DNA of 64,000 nt from Robiginitomaculum sp. (GCA_016765135.1 JAESQN010000011.1:24240-88239), one strand, 5' to 3'. Numbered from the stretch's first letter, positions 9,264 to 18,403 are shown. Notes: a model not told the origin generated them from the sequence alone. Made by a program: numbers and translations.

Positions 9264-9454
9264 AATTGAACACGAAACCGAACATTCGAGATCATGATAA
9301 TATCTATGATATGATCACTGATCTTCATCACAACATGACGGATGATGAAAGCATGAAGGCAAATGCAAAACTTGTTCTGCTTTTAGCCAATCACATTGGT
9401 GATAGCGCCATCATTAAAGAAGCTATCGACATAGCAAGCCAATTTGGCAAATAA
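9260..9454 (+). CDS. Small DUF2783-like protein
   Basis: A 64-residue protein starting at the ATG that overlaps the monooxygenase stop (ATGA at 9260-9263); a longer in-frame reading from 9200 lies inside the monooxygenase and is unlikely. It contains the DUF2783-type pattern: a DNIYDMITDLH helix, then DDESMKANAKLVLLLANHIGD and a short C-terminal helix. From memory, DUF2783 proteins are encoded directly after FAD-dependent oxidoreductases in such clusters, which matches here. No catalytic residues are evident; a structural or accessory role for the monooxygenase is plausible. Confidence 0.75.
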   Translation: MKLNTKPNIRDHDNIYDMITDLHHNMTDDESMKANAKLVLLLANHIGDSAIIKEAIDIASQFGK

Positions 9455-9588
9455 AATTTGCCTGATGCCACGGGGCGTCATTTTGATCTGAAATGTGTAT
9501 AAAGCCGTTATGAGTAGGAGGTTTTCAGTTCCCCCGGGGCCGAATTACTTGGTGGAAATCCATGAGTTTTTAGTCTCTATATGCATGA

Positions 9589-10617
9589 CTATGCTCCCTC
9601 CTTAAAGGCATCTGAATAAACAAATAGCCGCGGAAGTCCGCCTGTGTGGACAAATACGACGATTTGTTCCGGGTCGATCAGCTTATTGTCGACCTGGGAA
9701 ATAAGGCCAGCCATAGCCTTGCCTGTGTAAACCGGATCGAGGAAAATGCCCTCCAGCCGGGCTGTCAACCGGATGGCGTCAAGACACTCAGGTGTGATGG
9801 GCCCATAACCGTCGTCTCGGGCGCAATCATCGATAAAAACATCAAAATCAGCACTTTCACTGCCAAGCTCTTGAAGTGTCTGTTTCGTCAACGCCTCGAC
9901 GCCGTGAACGGCGTCCTGTTTTTCCTTCAATATGGTAAAACCAACTGTTTTCGTAGCAACACCTTGCCGGGCAAAGCCAGCAACCAGACCAGCCTGTGTC
10001 CCGCAGCTGCCAGTCGGGACGGTAACAATATCCGGGTCCCGCCCTTTCATGGCTTTGATTTGTTTGAGTATTTCGTTTGCACAATCCACATACCCCATGC
10101 AACCCAGTGCATCGGAAGCACCAAATGGTAACACGTAGGGGCTGGCTCCTTCTGCTCTAAGCTTCGCAGCCAAATCCGAAATGAAATCCATAAAATCGAC
10201 ATTTTGCGGAACTTCAATCAACTCCGCACCAAGAAGATTGAGTAACAACCGGTTTCCGTTGCTGGAAAAAGATTCTGTTTTTCGTCCGATCAGATCTTTA
10301 ACAACGATGACCGACTTCAATCCCATCATGGCAGCGGTGCTTACCAATTCTCGTGCCGCATTCGATTGGTGGTGGGCCGCAATAATCACCGTATCGTAGC
10401 CCTCTAAAATCATTTTCGCGAGCTGACGCTCGAATTTCCTGATCTTGTTCCCGCCTCCCCCGCGACCCCCTTCATCGTCTCGCTTGATGAAAAGGTTTTT
10501 CAAGCCAATGTGTTTGCCAAGCCTGGGCAATGGCTCAAGCGGCGTAGCTGTATGTAATAAATCAAACTTCTGAATATTGTTTTCATCCGGGTGCATTTGA
10601 TCAATAATTTTGGTCAT
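9589..10617 (-). CDS. D-cysteine desulfhydrase / ACC-deaminase-family PLP enzyme
   Basis: A 342-residue fold-type II PLP enzyme. The PLP lysine is Lys58 in GGNKIRKFE; the phosphate-binding glycine loop is PTGSCGTQAG. Two positions separate ACC deaminases (Glu in VYEGK, Leu in HLGG) from D-cysteine desulfhydrases (polar residues). Here they read VYTGKAMAGL and VHTGGLPRLF, i.e. Thr/Thr as in E. coli DcyD, so this is a desulfhydrase or L-cysteate sulfo-lyase type rather than an ACC deaminase. A GAAGGG site precedes the ATG. It is convergent with the monooxygenase cassette and stands alone. Product would be pyruvate, ammonia and sulfide or sulfite, depending on substrate. Confidence 0.87.
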   Translation of the reverse strand: MTKIIDQMHPDENNIQKFDLLHTATPLEPLPRLGKHIGLKNLFIKRDDEGGRGGGGNKIRKFERQLAKMILEGYDTVIIAAHHQSNAARELVSTAAMMGLKSVIVVKDLIGRKTESFSSNGNRLLLNLLGAELIEVPQNVDFMDFISDLAAKLRAEGASPYVLPFGASDALGCMGYVDCANEILKQIKAMKGRDPDIVTVPTGSCGTQAGLVAGFARQGVATKTVGFTILKEKQDAVHGVEALTKQTLQELGSESADFDVFIDDCARDDGYGPITPECLDAIRLTARLEGIFLDPVYTGKAMAGLISQVDNKLIDPEQIVVFVHTGGLPRLFVYSDAFKEGA

Positions 10618-10905
10618 GAAATTTTCCCTTCATATGTATAGTTCAATATATGTATTGTCCTATGTCAATTATAAATAGAGAGATTGTTATGAAATGGAGC
10701 AGATTTCATAACAATTGATCACTATATTGGACCAACTTCGAAATTCCTTTTGCTGGGACATCCCCCAATTGTTTTGCTGGTTATTTTTGTACCGGATTTG
10801 GTGTTGTTTTTGCCAAGATTATCGCTGAGTATTTTGTAGTGATTGCATACCTGTACGCTGACTTGGGCTAATGGGGGGAAGGCTAACCACGATATCAAAT
10901 CCATA

Positions 10906-11243
10906 CTAATTTTTGTAAAGCTCGACCAGAGCATCGTGTTCTTCAATACATTCAGCCAGCGCAACAATGGTTTCAAAGCTGGTATATTCTTCAATTGGCG
11001 CACCCTCGAAACCCTCATAATCATGAATTGCGTGTTCCTCTACATCCTCAATTGGTGACGCCGTGAGCATGGCTTTTGTCTCGTCCCAAATATGGTCTAC
11101 GCCTTGGGTCGCATCTATCCAGGCCCATGCAGATGCCCCGAATTATAGGCGGCAAGACAGGCAACATAAATTTTGATGTCGTCTTTTAATCGGGGTGCGG
11201 AAGTTGTTCCAAGGAGTGCTTGGCTTGCGGTCTGGGTGCTCAT
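10906..11243 (-). pseudogene. ardA: ardA anti-restriction gene, frameshifted and truncated
   Basis: Reading from the ATG at 11243 (GAGGAG site upstream) gives an ArdA N-terminus: KIYVACLAAYNSGHLHG. At about 11121-11126 one base is missing; in the next frame the homology continues as WIDATQ, then AMLTASPIEDVEEHAIHDYE in pieces, GFEGAPIEEYTSFETIVALAE, and stops at a TAG at 10908. ArdA proteins mimic B-form DNA and inhibit type I restriction enzymes; they are carried by plasmids and integrative elements. Usual length is about 165-170 residues, so the C-terminal third is missing as well. The GC-rich leader at 11244-11400 is part of the same foreign segment. Decayed mobile-element cargo. Confidence 0.85.
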
Positions 11244-11521
11244 GTCTGGTCTCCTCGCCCCTTTCCCATGTTTCCCCCACGCCCGGCCCGAGGAGGAAAC
11301 TCCAATGATGCCACCGCGAAGCGGTGCCCTTATGAGCGCAGCAGCGCTGCGCAAGCGTCGGCGATCAAAGCCCGCCAATTTAATTGGAATATGGTGTGGA
11401 GACGCATTTTATAAATTCTCTTCTGGCTCGAACTGCAATTAACATGGCCTAGATTGTCTCGCATACGTATAAGACGGTTCGGCTCGACAATATGAAAATA
11501 TTTTCTGATGCTTACCTTGAT

Positions 11522-11935
11522 CTACCAAACGCCGGTCGCCGCAAGCATAGGCCATTCATCGATAAATGTGCCTTTAAGCGGAATAATACCTGGTGCGAAA
11601 ACGATCTCTTCCGGCACAATATCGATCAAACGTTCCGCCCCTGTAAAGCCGTGAATGCGCGTGTCGTCCCAAATGATTTCAGCTCGTCCGGTAAGGAACA
11701 CCACATTGCCGGTTTCGAAATCCGGGAAGAACAGGCCAATTCTGGGGTCTTGGACGATATTACCGAGCGTATTGAAAAATCGATTGCCCTTGAAATCCGG
11801 GAATGTCAGCATGCCATTCTCATGCACTTTGACAAAGCCGGGCCGACCACCACGGTGAGAGACATCAATACCGCTGCGCGGATCATCACTTATCACTGCA
11901 GTGCGCGACGCAATGAAAAACGTGTCGGCTTATGG
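11522..11935 (-). pseudogene. Pyridoxamine-5'-phosphate-oxidase-like protein, 5' truncated
   Basis: The reading frame shows a PNPOx/FMN-binding split-barrel core: ADTFFIASRTA, GIDVSHRGGRPGFVKV, LTFPDFKGNRFFNTLGNI, DPRIGLFFPDF, and ends LAATGVW. The homology starts abruptly at about 11930 with an in-frame TAA just upstream, so the first strands (roughly 40-60 residues) and the start are gone; a GTG at 11896 is only an internal codon. The truncation point abuts a divergent SDR gene that is also missing its 5' end. Likely non-functional. Confidence 0.7.
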
Positions 11936-12629
11936 AGCAACAGTTGTCCTGGCGGGGCGCAATCTCGAAACAGTTAAAGCTGCGGCTGATACAACCACCG
12001 CAGAAAGTCGAAGAGCTTATGCAGTCAGGTGTGACGTAAGCAATTATGCTTCCGTAGAAAGTGCTGTAGCTACGGCAATTGATAGAGCCGGACAGATTGA
12101 CATTTTGGTCAATAATGCAGGCGTCATTGAGCCTCTCGCAATGCTCGTCGACAGTGACCCTACATTATGGGGATTCGCAGCTGACGTAAATTACAAGGGC
12201 GTCTATCATGGTATGCGCGCTGTCATTCCTGGCATGCTGCAGAACGGTGGCGGTGTGGTTGTGAATATGAGTTCGGGCGCGGCTAATAGCGCTCTGCCGG
12301 GATGGAGTCATTATTGCTCGAATAAGGCGGCCGCAAAGAAACTTACTGAAGTTGCGCACAAAGAATTGGCTGACAAAGGCATTCGTGTCGTTGGGCTTTC
12401 GCCAGGCACTGTTGCGACTGAGTTCATGAAAAAAATCAAAGACTCCCAGATCAACGTCGTCAGCAATTTGAGTTGGGACAGCCACATACCGCCTGAATGG
12501 GCCGCCGAGGGGGTCGCTTTCCTCTGCGGATCCGAGGGCGCCGAATTCGCGGGCACTGACTTTTCTATCAAAACACCAGAGGGACGAGCACGCGTCGGCC
12601 TTCCCCTTGCTAACACACCGGACGCTTAG
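11901..12629 (+). pseudogene. Short-chain dehydrogenase/reductase lacking its N-terminal cofactor motif
   Basis: The 242-residue reading shows SDR features from the second strand on: SAYGATVVLAGRN, NNAG, the catalytic Ser region (NMSSGAAN), Tyr-x-x-x-Lys in YCSNK and a C-terminal GVAFLCGSEGAEFAGTDF segment. The first ~25 residues, including TGxxxGIG for NAD(P) binding, are absent; the GTG at 11901 reads codons of the neighbouring PNPOx-like gene before true SDR sequence begins near 11925. Without the glycine-rich loop it should not bind cofactor. It is followed 9 bp later by an HbpS-like gene, so it may formerly have led an operon. Confidence 0.75.
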
Positions 12630-12638
12630 GAGCACATC

Positions 12639-13127
12639 ATGAAAACCACATTTACCCTTTCAACTATTTTAGGCCTTAGCCTCTTAACTCCATATGCCTC
12701 TGCGCAGGAAAGCCGACCCTATCTGACACTTGATGCTGCCAAAACCGGAGCTGCGGCTTGTGAGGCATATGCATCTGAAAATAGTCTCCGTGTGGCGATA
12801 TCAATCAAGGATCGTGGTGGTCGCCTTATTCATTTTATGCGCATGGACGACGTCTATCAAAAGCAAGTCGAATTTGCGGGCATCAAAGCCGAGACGGCCG
12901 CAACCACCCCGCTTTCCACAAAGCGGTTAGGGGAAGTTGCGCAACCGGGCAGCGCTCTTGCGGGCCTGGTTTATGTTCCAGGTTTAAACGGGATTGAAGG
13001 CGGCGAACCAATAACACTGAAAACGGGCTATAATATTGGCGGTGTTGGTGTGTCAGGCGCAAGTCCTGCCCAAGACGGAGAATGCGCAAGAGCCGCAGTT
13101 GCCGCAATCAATAAGTCTTACGAATAG
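12639..13127 (+). CDS. Secreted HbpS/GlcG-like heme-binding-family protein (DUF336)
   Basis: A 162-residue protein with a signal peptide ending near ASA, then the DUF336 fold: LTLDAAKTGAAACEAYA, VAISIKDRGGRLIHFMRMD, KAETAATTPLST, and GGVGVSGASPAQDGECARAAVAAI at the end. Members bind or degrade heme, or sit in glycolate and aromatic catabolic clusters without a defined role. AGGAG precedes the ATG and it starts 9 bp after the truncated SDR. It is intact, but its probable promoter upstream of the SDR was removed with the SDR 5' end. Confidence 0.85.
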   Translation: MKTTFTLSTILGLSLLTPYASAQESRPYLTLDAAKTGAAACEAYASENSLRVAISIKDRGGRLIHFMRMDDVYQKQVEFAGIKAETAATTPLSTKRLGEVAQPGSALAGLVYVPGLNGIEGGEPITLKTGYNIGGVGVSGASPAQDGECARAAVAAINKSYE

Positions 13128-13169
13128 AAATGAGTTGATGAGGGAGCAAGCTTTCACGAGGTGAGGACG

Positions 13170-13520
13170 AATGCGGGCGACCTATTTTGGGCGCTTGAAG
13201 CTGCTAAGTTAAGCTATGGTCCGGTTTGGAAGATTTAAGAGGCGACACAGATTGCTATGTTAAAAGCAGAGACAGCATCCACGACACCAAGATCGACCCA
13301 GGAACTTAGAGAAATCGCACTCATTAAAAATGATCCGCCCCACGGAATTGAACGGATTCCAAGCATTGTCGTGTTTGATGGTGGTGTCCCTATCAAAACA
13401 TCTGATGGCTACCATCTGGGAGGCATCGGTGTATCTGGCGCGACAGCTACTGACGACGGCAAATGCGCCCGTGCCGGAGTGCGCGCAATTAAGGAAGACC
13501 TCAAAAATTCCACCAAATGA
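13170..13520 (+). pseudogene. Broken second copy of the HbpS/DUF336 gene
   Basis: The frame beginning at 13257 encodes the C-terminal half of the same fold as the preceding gene: MLKAETASTTPRST, VFDGGVPIKT, GGIGVSGATATDDGKCARAG. An in-frame TAA at 13236 blocks extension upstream, and the N-terminal half is not recognisable in any frame between 13130 and 13250. It is a tandem paralogue reduced to a fragment of about 87 codons. Expression of a half domain is unlikely to be useful. Confidence 0.7.
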
Positions 13521-13694
13521 TGGTTTGCGCTTTTGTAATGATCTATTTTCAATTTTAAAATCTATGACCGCCGCAAAACCAAATTTCAAAGGGAAGTCAT
13601 AAAAGCATTTTCACACTCCAAGCCCCGCACCTGCCTATAATTATTACTCTCTTTTCTGTCTGACATACCAATGCTCTTATCCTAAACTTGCAGC

Positions 13695-13979
13695 ATGAAG
13701 AATGATGGGAAGACATCGAAAATAACCGAGGCCCGTCTTAGCCGTGCGATGCGGACGGTGGCGACGATTATTGATCATTACGGTGATGCTTATTGGCCTA
13801 TCTTCGAAGCGTTGGAGACCCAATTAGAAGCGCGGATTACAAACTCGGCGCGGCTCGCTCAGTTCTCCAGGCGCAGGCGTCTACAGCGGGCCACTAAACC
13901 CGGCTCAACACCTGCCATTGGTCAACATGGTATGTCGTCGGCGCCAAAGGACAGGCTCATGTCGCGGGAAACGCAATAG
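13695..13979 (+). CDS. Small conserved-looking hypothetical protein
   Basis: A 94-residue reading with an N-terminal stretch RLSRAMRTVATIIDHYGDAYWPIFEALE resembling short hypothetical proteins I recall from rhizobial and related accessory regions. The C-terminal half is basic and low-complexity and may be a readthrough extension, since the 3' end overlaps the tail of the decayed integrase. No function can be assigned. No strong ribosome binding site is seen. Confidence 0.45.
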   Translation: MKNDGKTSKITEARLSRAMRTVATIIDHYGDAYWPIFEALETQLEARITNSARLAQFSRRRRLQRATKPGSTPAIGQHGMSSAPKDRLMSRETQ

Positions 13980-15383
13980 AGGCCGATTTTATAAGATCAT
14001 CCTGATAAGGGTGCACAATCTTTAGTAACTGTTCGCGCCGGTAGGCAAGCGATCCATTTTTACCATAGTCAGGCCGCGTGTTCTTATGACCCATAAGATA
14101 GCACCGCATGCCATAGTCGATATTTGCCTAAAGCATCCGGTCTTCAAAGGCGTGGCGGAACGAATAGATGATATGTTCAGATGTCGGAAAAAGCTTACGG
14201 AGACGAAATGCCTTCATCAAATTGGCGGAAACCAATTCGCCTTTGTCACGGTAATGAGGAAAGCCGTTAGGCGCTTGTTTCATCGCATCCAACGCTACCC
14301 CAACTAAGGGGATTTCACGTTTCGAGGTCCAGGTTTTAAGCTCTCTGCCCTTGGGTTGGATCGCGATATGCGGCACTTCATGATCAAGCCGGATGTTCTC
14401 AGATTGCAAGTTACAGATTTCGCTCGTGCGTGCGCCTGTTTCGATCAACACATAGATCATCAAGCGTAACTCATCGTTCAACTCATCAAACAGACTTGGC
14501 GCCAGAATACGATCCCGCACCCAATCATTCTCAAAGGATGGTATTTTGGTGTCCTGATTATCTTTGAAAAACATTTTGCGGAACGGGTTTAAACGCTCCT
14601 CTTCGCCTATATGCGTAAAGTAACCCTCATAAAGCCGGCGCATATTGCCTATGTGCCGATTGGCTGTATTGGGTTTTGCAGGTCTCAATTGCTCGTCGCC
14701 GGGCACCATGCGTTCAATCCACCAGCTACGGTAGGAGGTCGCCATTTCGCGGGTGATCTCTTCCATGTCGATATCGCCAACCACATCAATAAAATAGTTG
14801 ATCGAGGTACGCTTGGTCTTCTCCCAGCTATATTGTTGTTTAGGAGATTTCTTGGCCTGCTCATCATAGGCAATCTCGCTCAAATAGAGAGCGAATGCAC
14901 CGGAGACTTTCACGGAAGGTTTTACGGGGGCAGGAACCCCGCCCAATATTGCTTCGGTTTCAGCTTTCGGCGGAATGCCGGACTTTCCCGTGTTTTCGTC
15001 AATGAGTTCGATCCGCTCAAGTAATTGTTCTACGTGGTTACCGACCGCCGCGTCCTGTGAAAGAATTTCGGCGGTCTTGTACTCAAGACCAAAGCGCGTG
15101 CTTGAGCGGCTTTATAACGCTGCTCCGCTGCCTTGAAAGTGACCATCGTTACAGCAAGGTTTTCCGCTGCATCTGTCGCCAGAGCATTCCAATATTCTAG
15201 GTCAGCATTGGCCAATTGATCTCTGCGAACACGGGCGGTTTCGAGCGAGGTGGTATGCAGAGAATAACGAATACGATTGCGACTATCGATATGGGCAAAT
15301 CGAGCAGGCACCATTCTTTGATAATACCAATAGCCTCGGTATTGAGTGAGGTATCGATTGAGCTTTGATAGGTAGTCATGATT
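13957..15383 (-). pseudogene. Tyrosine recombinase (phage-type integrase), frameshift plus internal stop
   Basis: Three pieces make one integrase. The N-terminal arm-binding part (WYYQRMVPARFAHIDSRN, SLHTTSLETARVRRD) runs from about 15370 to 15084. A frameshift near 15083 moves to the second frame (EYKTAEILSQDAAVGN onward), which carries the catalytic core with Arg in ARTSEICNLQ, Lys in TSKREIPL and box II YSFRHAF. A TAG at 14128-14130 then interrupts the gene; the same frame continues after it with LMGHKNTRPDYGKNGSL, the segment with the final His and the presumed Tyr nucleophile, ending at 13957. Two independent lesions make it inactive. It starts about 100 bp from the tRNA-Asp 3' end, the usual position for an integrase beside its attachment site. 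Confidence 0.88.
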
Positions 15384-15482
15384 ATTTCTATCCTAAAACT
15401 TAGGAAAAACAAAAATATCATCAGTTACTGAATTAAATATTCAATATTTTCAACAATTTATGCGGCATATTTGGAAAAATAA

Positions 15483-15559
15483 TGGCGCGAGTGACGGGAC
15501 TCGAACCCGCGGCCTCTGGCGTGACAGGCCAGCGCTCTAACCAACTGAGCTACACCCGC
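15483..15559 (-). tRNA. tRNA-Asp (GTC)
   Basis: A complete 77-nt cloverleaf with encoded CCA at 15483-15485 (minus-strand 3' end). The acceptor arm GCGGGTG pairs with CACTCGC (one G-U), the anticodon loop reads CCTGTCACG with GTC anticodon, the T loop is GGTTCGAGTCC and the discriminator is G as expected for Asp. The decayed integrase lies on the 3' side, so the 3' half of this gene is the likely integration site. Confidence 0.96.
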
Positions 15560-15637
15560 TTGTGTTTAAACAAGGCGCGTTTACTAGCCCGCCGTCTTGC
15601 TAGCGTCAACGGCTTTTACACTAAAAAATGCGTTTTT

Positions 15638-16525
15638 TTATGCTTGGTATTCTGGCAACAAACATAGTTTCTTGATTAACGCCTTGGCGTCTTCGCCGAT
15701 CTCCTCATGGTCAACGGCATAGGCGCAAACCGCCTTGAAATACCCAAGCTTTGAGCCGCAATCATGGGCGTCACCCTTAAACTCTACAGCATGAAAAGTT
15801 GAGACGTCCATCAGCTTTGCCATTGCGTCGGTAAGCTGGATTTCATTACCAGCGCCGGGCTTTTGGTCTTCGAGGAATTTGAAAATTTCCGGCTGCAAGA
15901 TATAGCGCCCGGTAATGGAGAGATTTGACGGCGCGTCCTTAGGCGCAGGTTTTTCAACCATGCCTGACATTTTATAGATATTCCCGTCTTGGGATACGGG
16001 CGCAATGACACCGTATTTATCGGTTTGGTCTCTGGGTACCGGGTTTACGGCAATGATATTGCCGCCTTTTTTATGATAAGCAGCGATCATTTGTTTCAAA
16101 CAGCCAGGTTCGGATTTGACCAATACGTCTGGCAAAAGCACTGCAAACGGTTCATCACCAATAACATCTCGCGCACACCAAACGGCGTGGCCGAGGCCCT
16201 GGGGGGATTGCTGGCGTACGAAACTGGTGGTGCCGGGGCCGGGCAGGCCTTTTTGCAATTGCTCTAATATACCGCGTTTGTTTTTCTGGTGCAGTGTGGC
16301 TTCCAACTCATAGGCTCGGTCAAAATAATCCTCAATAGCCCCCTTATTACGACCAGTGACAAAGACGATATGTTCGATACCGGCCTCAAATGCTTCGTCG
16401 ACGACATATTGCAGGGCCGGGCGATCAACCACGGGCAACATTTCCTTAGGGATGGATTTGGTGGCGGGTAGAACCCGTGTTCCAAAGCCTGCAACGGGCA
16501 GGACGGCTTTACGTATTTTTTTCAT
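15638..16525 (-). CDS. galU: UTP-glucose-1-phosphate uridylyltransferase
   Basis: Makes UDP-glucose from UTP and glucose-1-phosphate. The 295-residue protein has the nucleotide-binding start PVAGFGTRVLPATKSIPKEM, the VDRPALQYVVDEA segment and VEKPAP, all typical of GalU; length is normal. It is followed upstream on the same strand by a gamma-glutamylcyclotransferase-like gene and ugd, so UDP-glucose is probably channelled to UDP-glucuronate. Confidence 0.97.
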   Translation of the reverse strand: MKKIRKAVLPVAGFGTRVLPATKSIPKEMLPVVDRPALQYVVDEAFEAGIEHIVFVTGRNKGAIEDYFDRAYELEATLHQKNKRGILEQLQKGLPGPGTTSFVRQQSPQGLGHAVWCARDVIGDEPFAVLLPDVLVKSEPGCLKQMIAAYHKKGGNIIAVNPVPRDQTDKYGVIAPVSQDGNIYKMSGMVEKPAPKDAPSNLSITGRYILQPEIFKFLEDQKPGAGNEIQLTDAMAKLMDVSTFHAVEFKGDAHDCGSKLGYFKAVCAYAVDHEEIGEDAKALIKKLCLLPEYQA

Positions 16526-16645
16526 GGCTATGCCTTAACAGTAAACCTTTACCCAAGCGTTACGGATTTGACCAAATTTTGTGGTTGGCCCGCACCTGCA
16601 TCCACATCATCTCCGCGTAATAGGCCGCCAACATGAGAGCAAATG

Positions 16646-16981
16646 TTAAAATTGCTGCACTGCCTGGTATATTTGCGCGGAGATGGTTTCGCCGTTTTCC
16701 AATATGGCCTGAATAGGAACACGCTTATAGTTTTTGCCTTCGAATTTATCCAGTCTGGGCCAGTGTGCGGGCAGGTCGTCTGAAATGAAAACCAGGCCGT
16801 TTATAATTTCGCCATTTGCGTCAGGAATAAAGCCTGGATGTTTTTTGTGCGTACCCCAACCCGTATCGTAGCGTGTACCGCGTACCGAAGCTTCGCACCA
16901 TTTCCCGTCCATGCCGTCCATGATATGGGCGTTTTCCGCACCCGGTACCAGAGTGCCGTAGACAAATAAAACCCTATTCAT
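16646..16981 (-). CDS. Gamma-glutamylcyclotransferase-like (AIG2/GGCT family) protein
   Basis: A 111-residue protein with the family signature VYGTLVPG at residues 7-14 and the acidic catalytic position in RLDKFEGKNYKR. GGCT-fold enzymes release 5-oxoproline from gamma-glutamyl amines or peptides; the small bacterial YtfP-like members are mostly uncharacterised. Its start overlaps the ugd stop by four bases (ATGA), so it is translated with ugd, although no metabolic link is obvious. Confidence 0.85.
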   Translation of the reverse strand: MNRVLFVYGTLVPGAENAHIMDGMDGKWCEASVRGTRYDTGWGTHKKHPGFIPDANGEIINGLVFISDDLPAHWPRLDKFEGKNYKRVPIQAILENGETISAQIYQAVQQF

Positions 16982-18297
16982 TGTGGTCGCCCGACACTGA
17001 TATATTTAAAGCCCTGTCGGGCCATGCTGACGGGGTTATAGATATTCCGCAGATCAATCAAAACGGGGGTGTTGAGCAAGGCTTTGACCCGTGTAAAATC
17101 CAAAGCCCTGAACTGATCCCACTCGGTGATAATGACCATAGCATCTGCGCCGTCGATACAGTTATAAGCGTTTTCGCAATAGGTGATTTCGGGCAATATC
17201 TGTTTGGCCTCGTCCATGGCTTCGGGATCATAGGCGCGAATATTGGCCCCGCCTGCCGTCAGCTTGTTGATAATGGCAATGGCCGGGCTTTCGCGCATAT
17301 CGTCGGTATTGGGTTTGAACGCCAAGCCTAACACGGCGATAGTTTTGCCTGAAACATCTCCGCCGACACCCTCGACGACTTTATCAGCCATTTTTTCCTT
17401 GCGCGCCTCATTAACCGCGACGACGGCTTCGATGATTTTCAAAGGTGCGCCTGCTTCCTGAGCGGTGCGGACAACTGCCAAAGTGTCTTTGGGGAAGCAC
17501 GATCCGCCATAGCCCGGCCCGGCGTGCAGAAATTTTTTGCCGATACGCCCGTCCAGCCCGATTCCGCGTGAAACTTCTTGAACATTAGCCCCGACTTTTT
17601 CGCACAAATCCGCCATTTCATTGATGAAGGTGATTTTGGTGGCCAGAAAAGCATTGCCTGCATATTTGATCAATTCGGACGTGCGGCGGTCGGTAAATAC
17701 AATAGGGGTTTCGTTGATGAACAAGGGGCGGTACAGGCTGCGCATCACGGCGCGGGCTTTTTCGCTGTCGGTGCCAACCACCACCCTGTCCGGGCGTTTA
17801 AAATCCTCGATGGCCGCGCCTTCGCGCAGGAACTCCGGGTTAGAGACTACATCAAAATCCTCGCCAGGTTTCAAATCGGGGCGGGCCTTGCAAATTATGG
17901 CCTCGACGGCGTCACCTGTACCAACGGGGACAGTAGATTTTGTCACAACCACCGTATAGCCGTCCATGAACCCTGCTATTTCTTCGGCAGCCGCATAGAC
18001 ATAAGAAAGATCGGCATGACCATCACCGCGCCTCGACGGTGTACCCACGGCTATAAATACGGCATCAGCATTTTTAACCGCGTCCCGGGTCTCTGTTGTG
18101 AATGTAAGATGCCTGGCGCGGACGTTTTTTGCGACCAGATCAGCTAACCCAGGCTCGAAGATCGGTACACCGCCATTGTTAAGTACAGCGATTTTATCCG
18201 GGTCTTTATCGACGCAGACAACATCATGGCCGAAGTCGGCAAAACAGACCCCTGAGACCAGACCGACATAACCGGTTCCTATCATGGCAACGCGCAT
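16978..18297 (-). CDS. ugd: UDP-glucose 6-dehydrogenase
   Basis: Oxidises UDP-glucose to UDP-glucuronate with two NAD+. The 439-residue protein begins with the Rossmann motif IGTGYVGLVSG, carries the catalytic Cys in GPGYGGSCFPKDT (about residue 260), and has the C-terminal UDP-binding domain with GLAFKPNTDDMRESPA. It sits between galU (downstream) and a divergently transcribed UDP-glucuronate decarboxylase, giving a UDP-sugar interconversion locus. Confidence 0.97.
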   Translation of the reverse strand: MRVAMIGTGYVGLVSGVCFADFGHDVVCVDKDPDKIAVLNNGGVPIFEPGLADLVAKNVRARHLTFTTETRDAVKNADAVFIAVGTPSRRGDGHADLSYVYAAAEEIAGFMDGYTVVVTKSTVPVGTGDAVEAIICKARPDLKPGEDFDVVSNPEFLREGAAIEDFKRPDRVVVGTDSEKARAVMRSLYRPLFINETPIVFTDRRTSELIKYAGNAFLATKITFINEMADLCEKVGANVQEVSRGIGLDGRIGKKFLHAGPGYGGSCFPKDTLAVVRTAQEAGAPLKIIEAVVAVNEARKEKMADKVVEGVGGDVSGKTIAVLGLAFKPNTDDMRESPAIAIINKLTAGGANIRAYDPEAMDEAKQILPEITYCENAYNCIDGADAMVIITEWDQFRALDFTRVKALLNTPVLIDLRNIYNPVSMARQGFKYISVGRPQ

Positions 18298-18403
18298 TCA
18301 AATTCCTTGTTTTTTCTTTCCAGTACAGAGTAACACCGACAAGCGTTAGTTAAAAGATAGAAAATCACATGACGCGTGGATAAATTGTCGCTATGAAGCG
18401 CAC

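Noticed and set aside
9589..10617. ACC deaminase (plant-hormone-modulating) function
   Set aside because: The two specificity positions are Thr in VYTGK and Thr in HTGG, as in D-cysteine desulfhydrase, not Glu and Leu as in ACC deaminase.
10722..11024. Minus-strand 100-codon frame beside the ardA relic
   Set aside because: It overlaps the ArdA-coding sequence in the wrong frame and has no recognisable features.
1..15480. Second copy of the tRNA-Asp 3' end as left attachment site inside the window
   Set aside because: No copy of the tRNA 3' segment was noticed; the left boundary probably lies outside the window.
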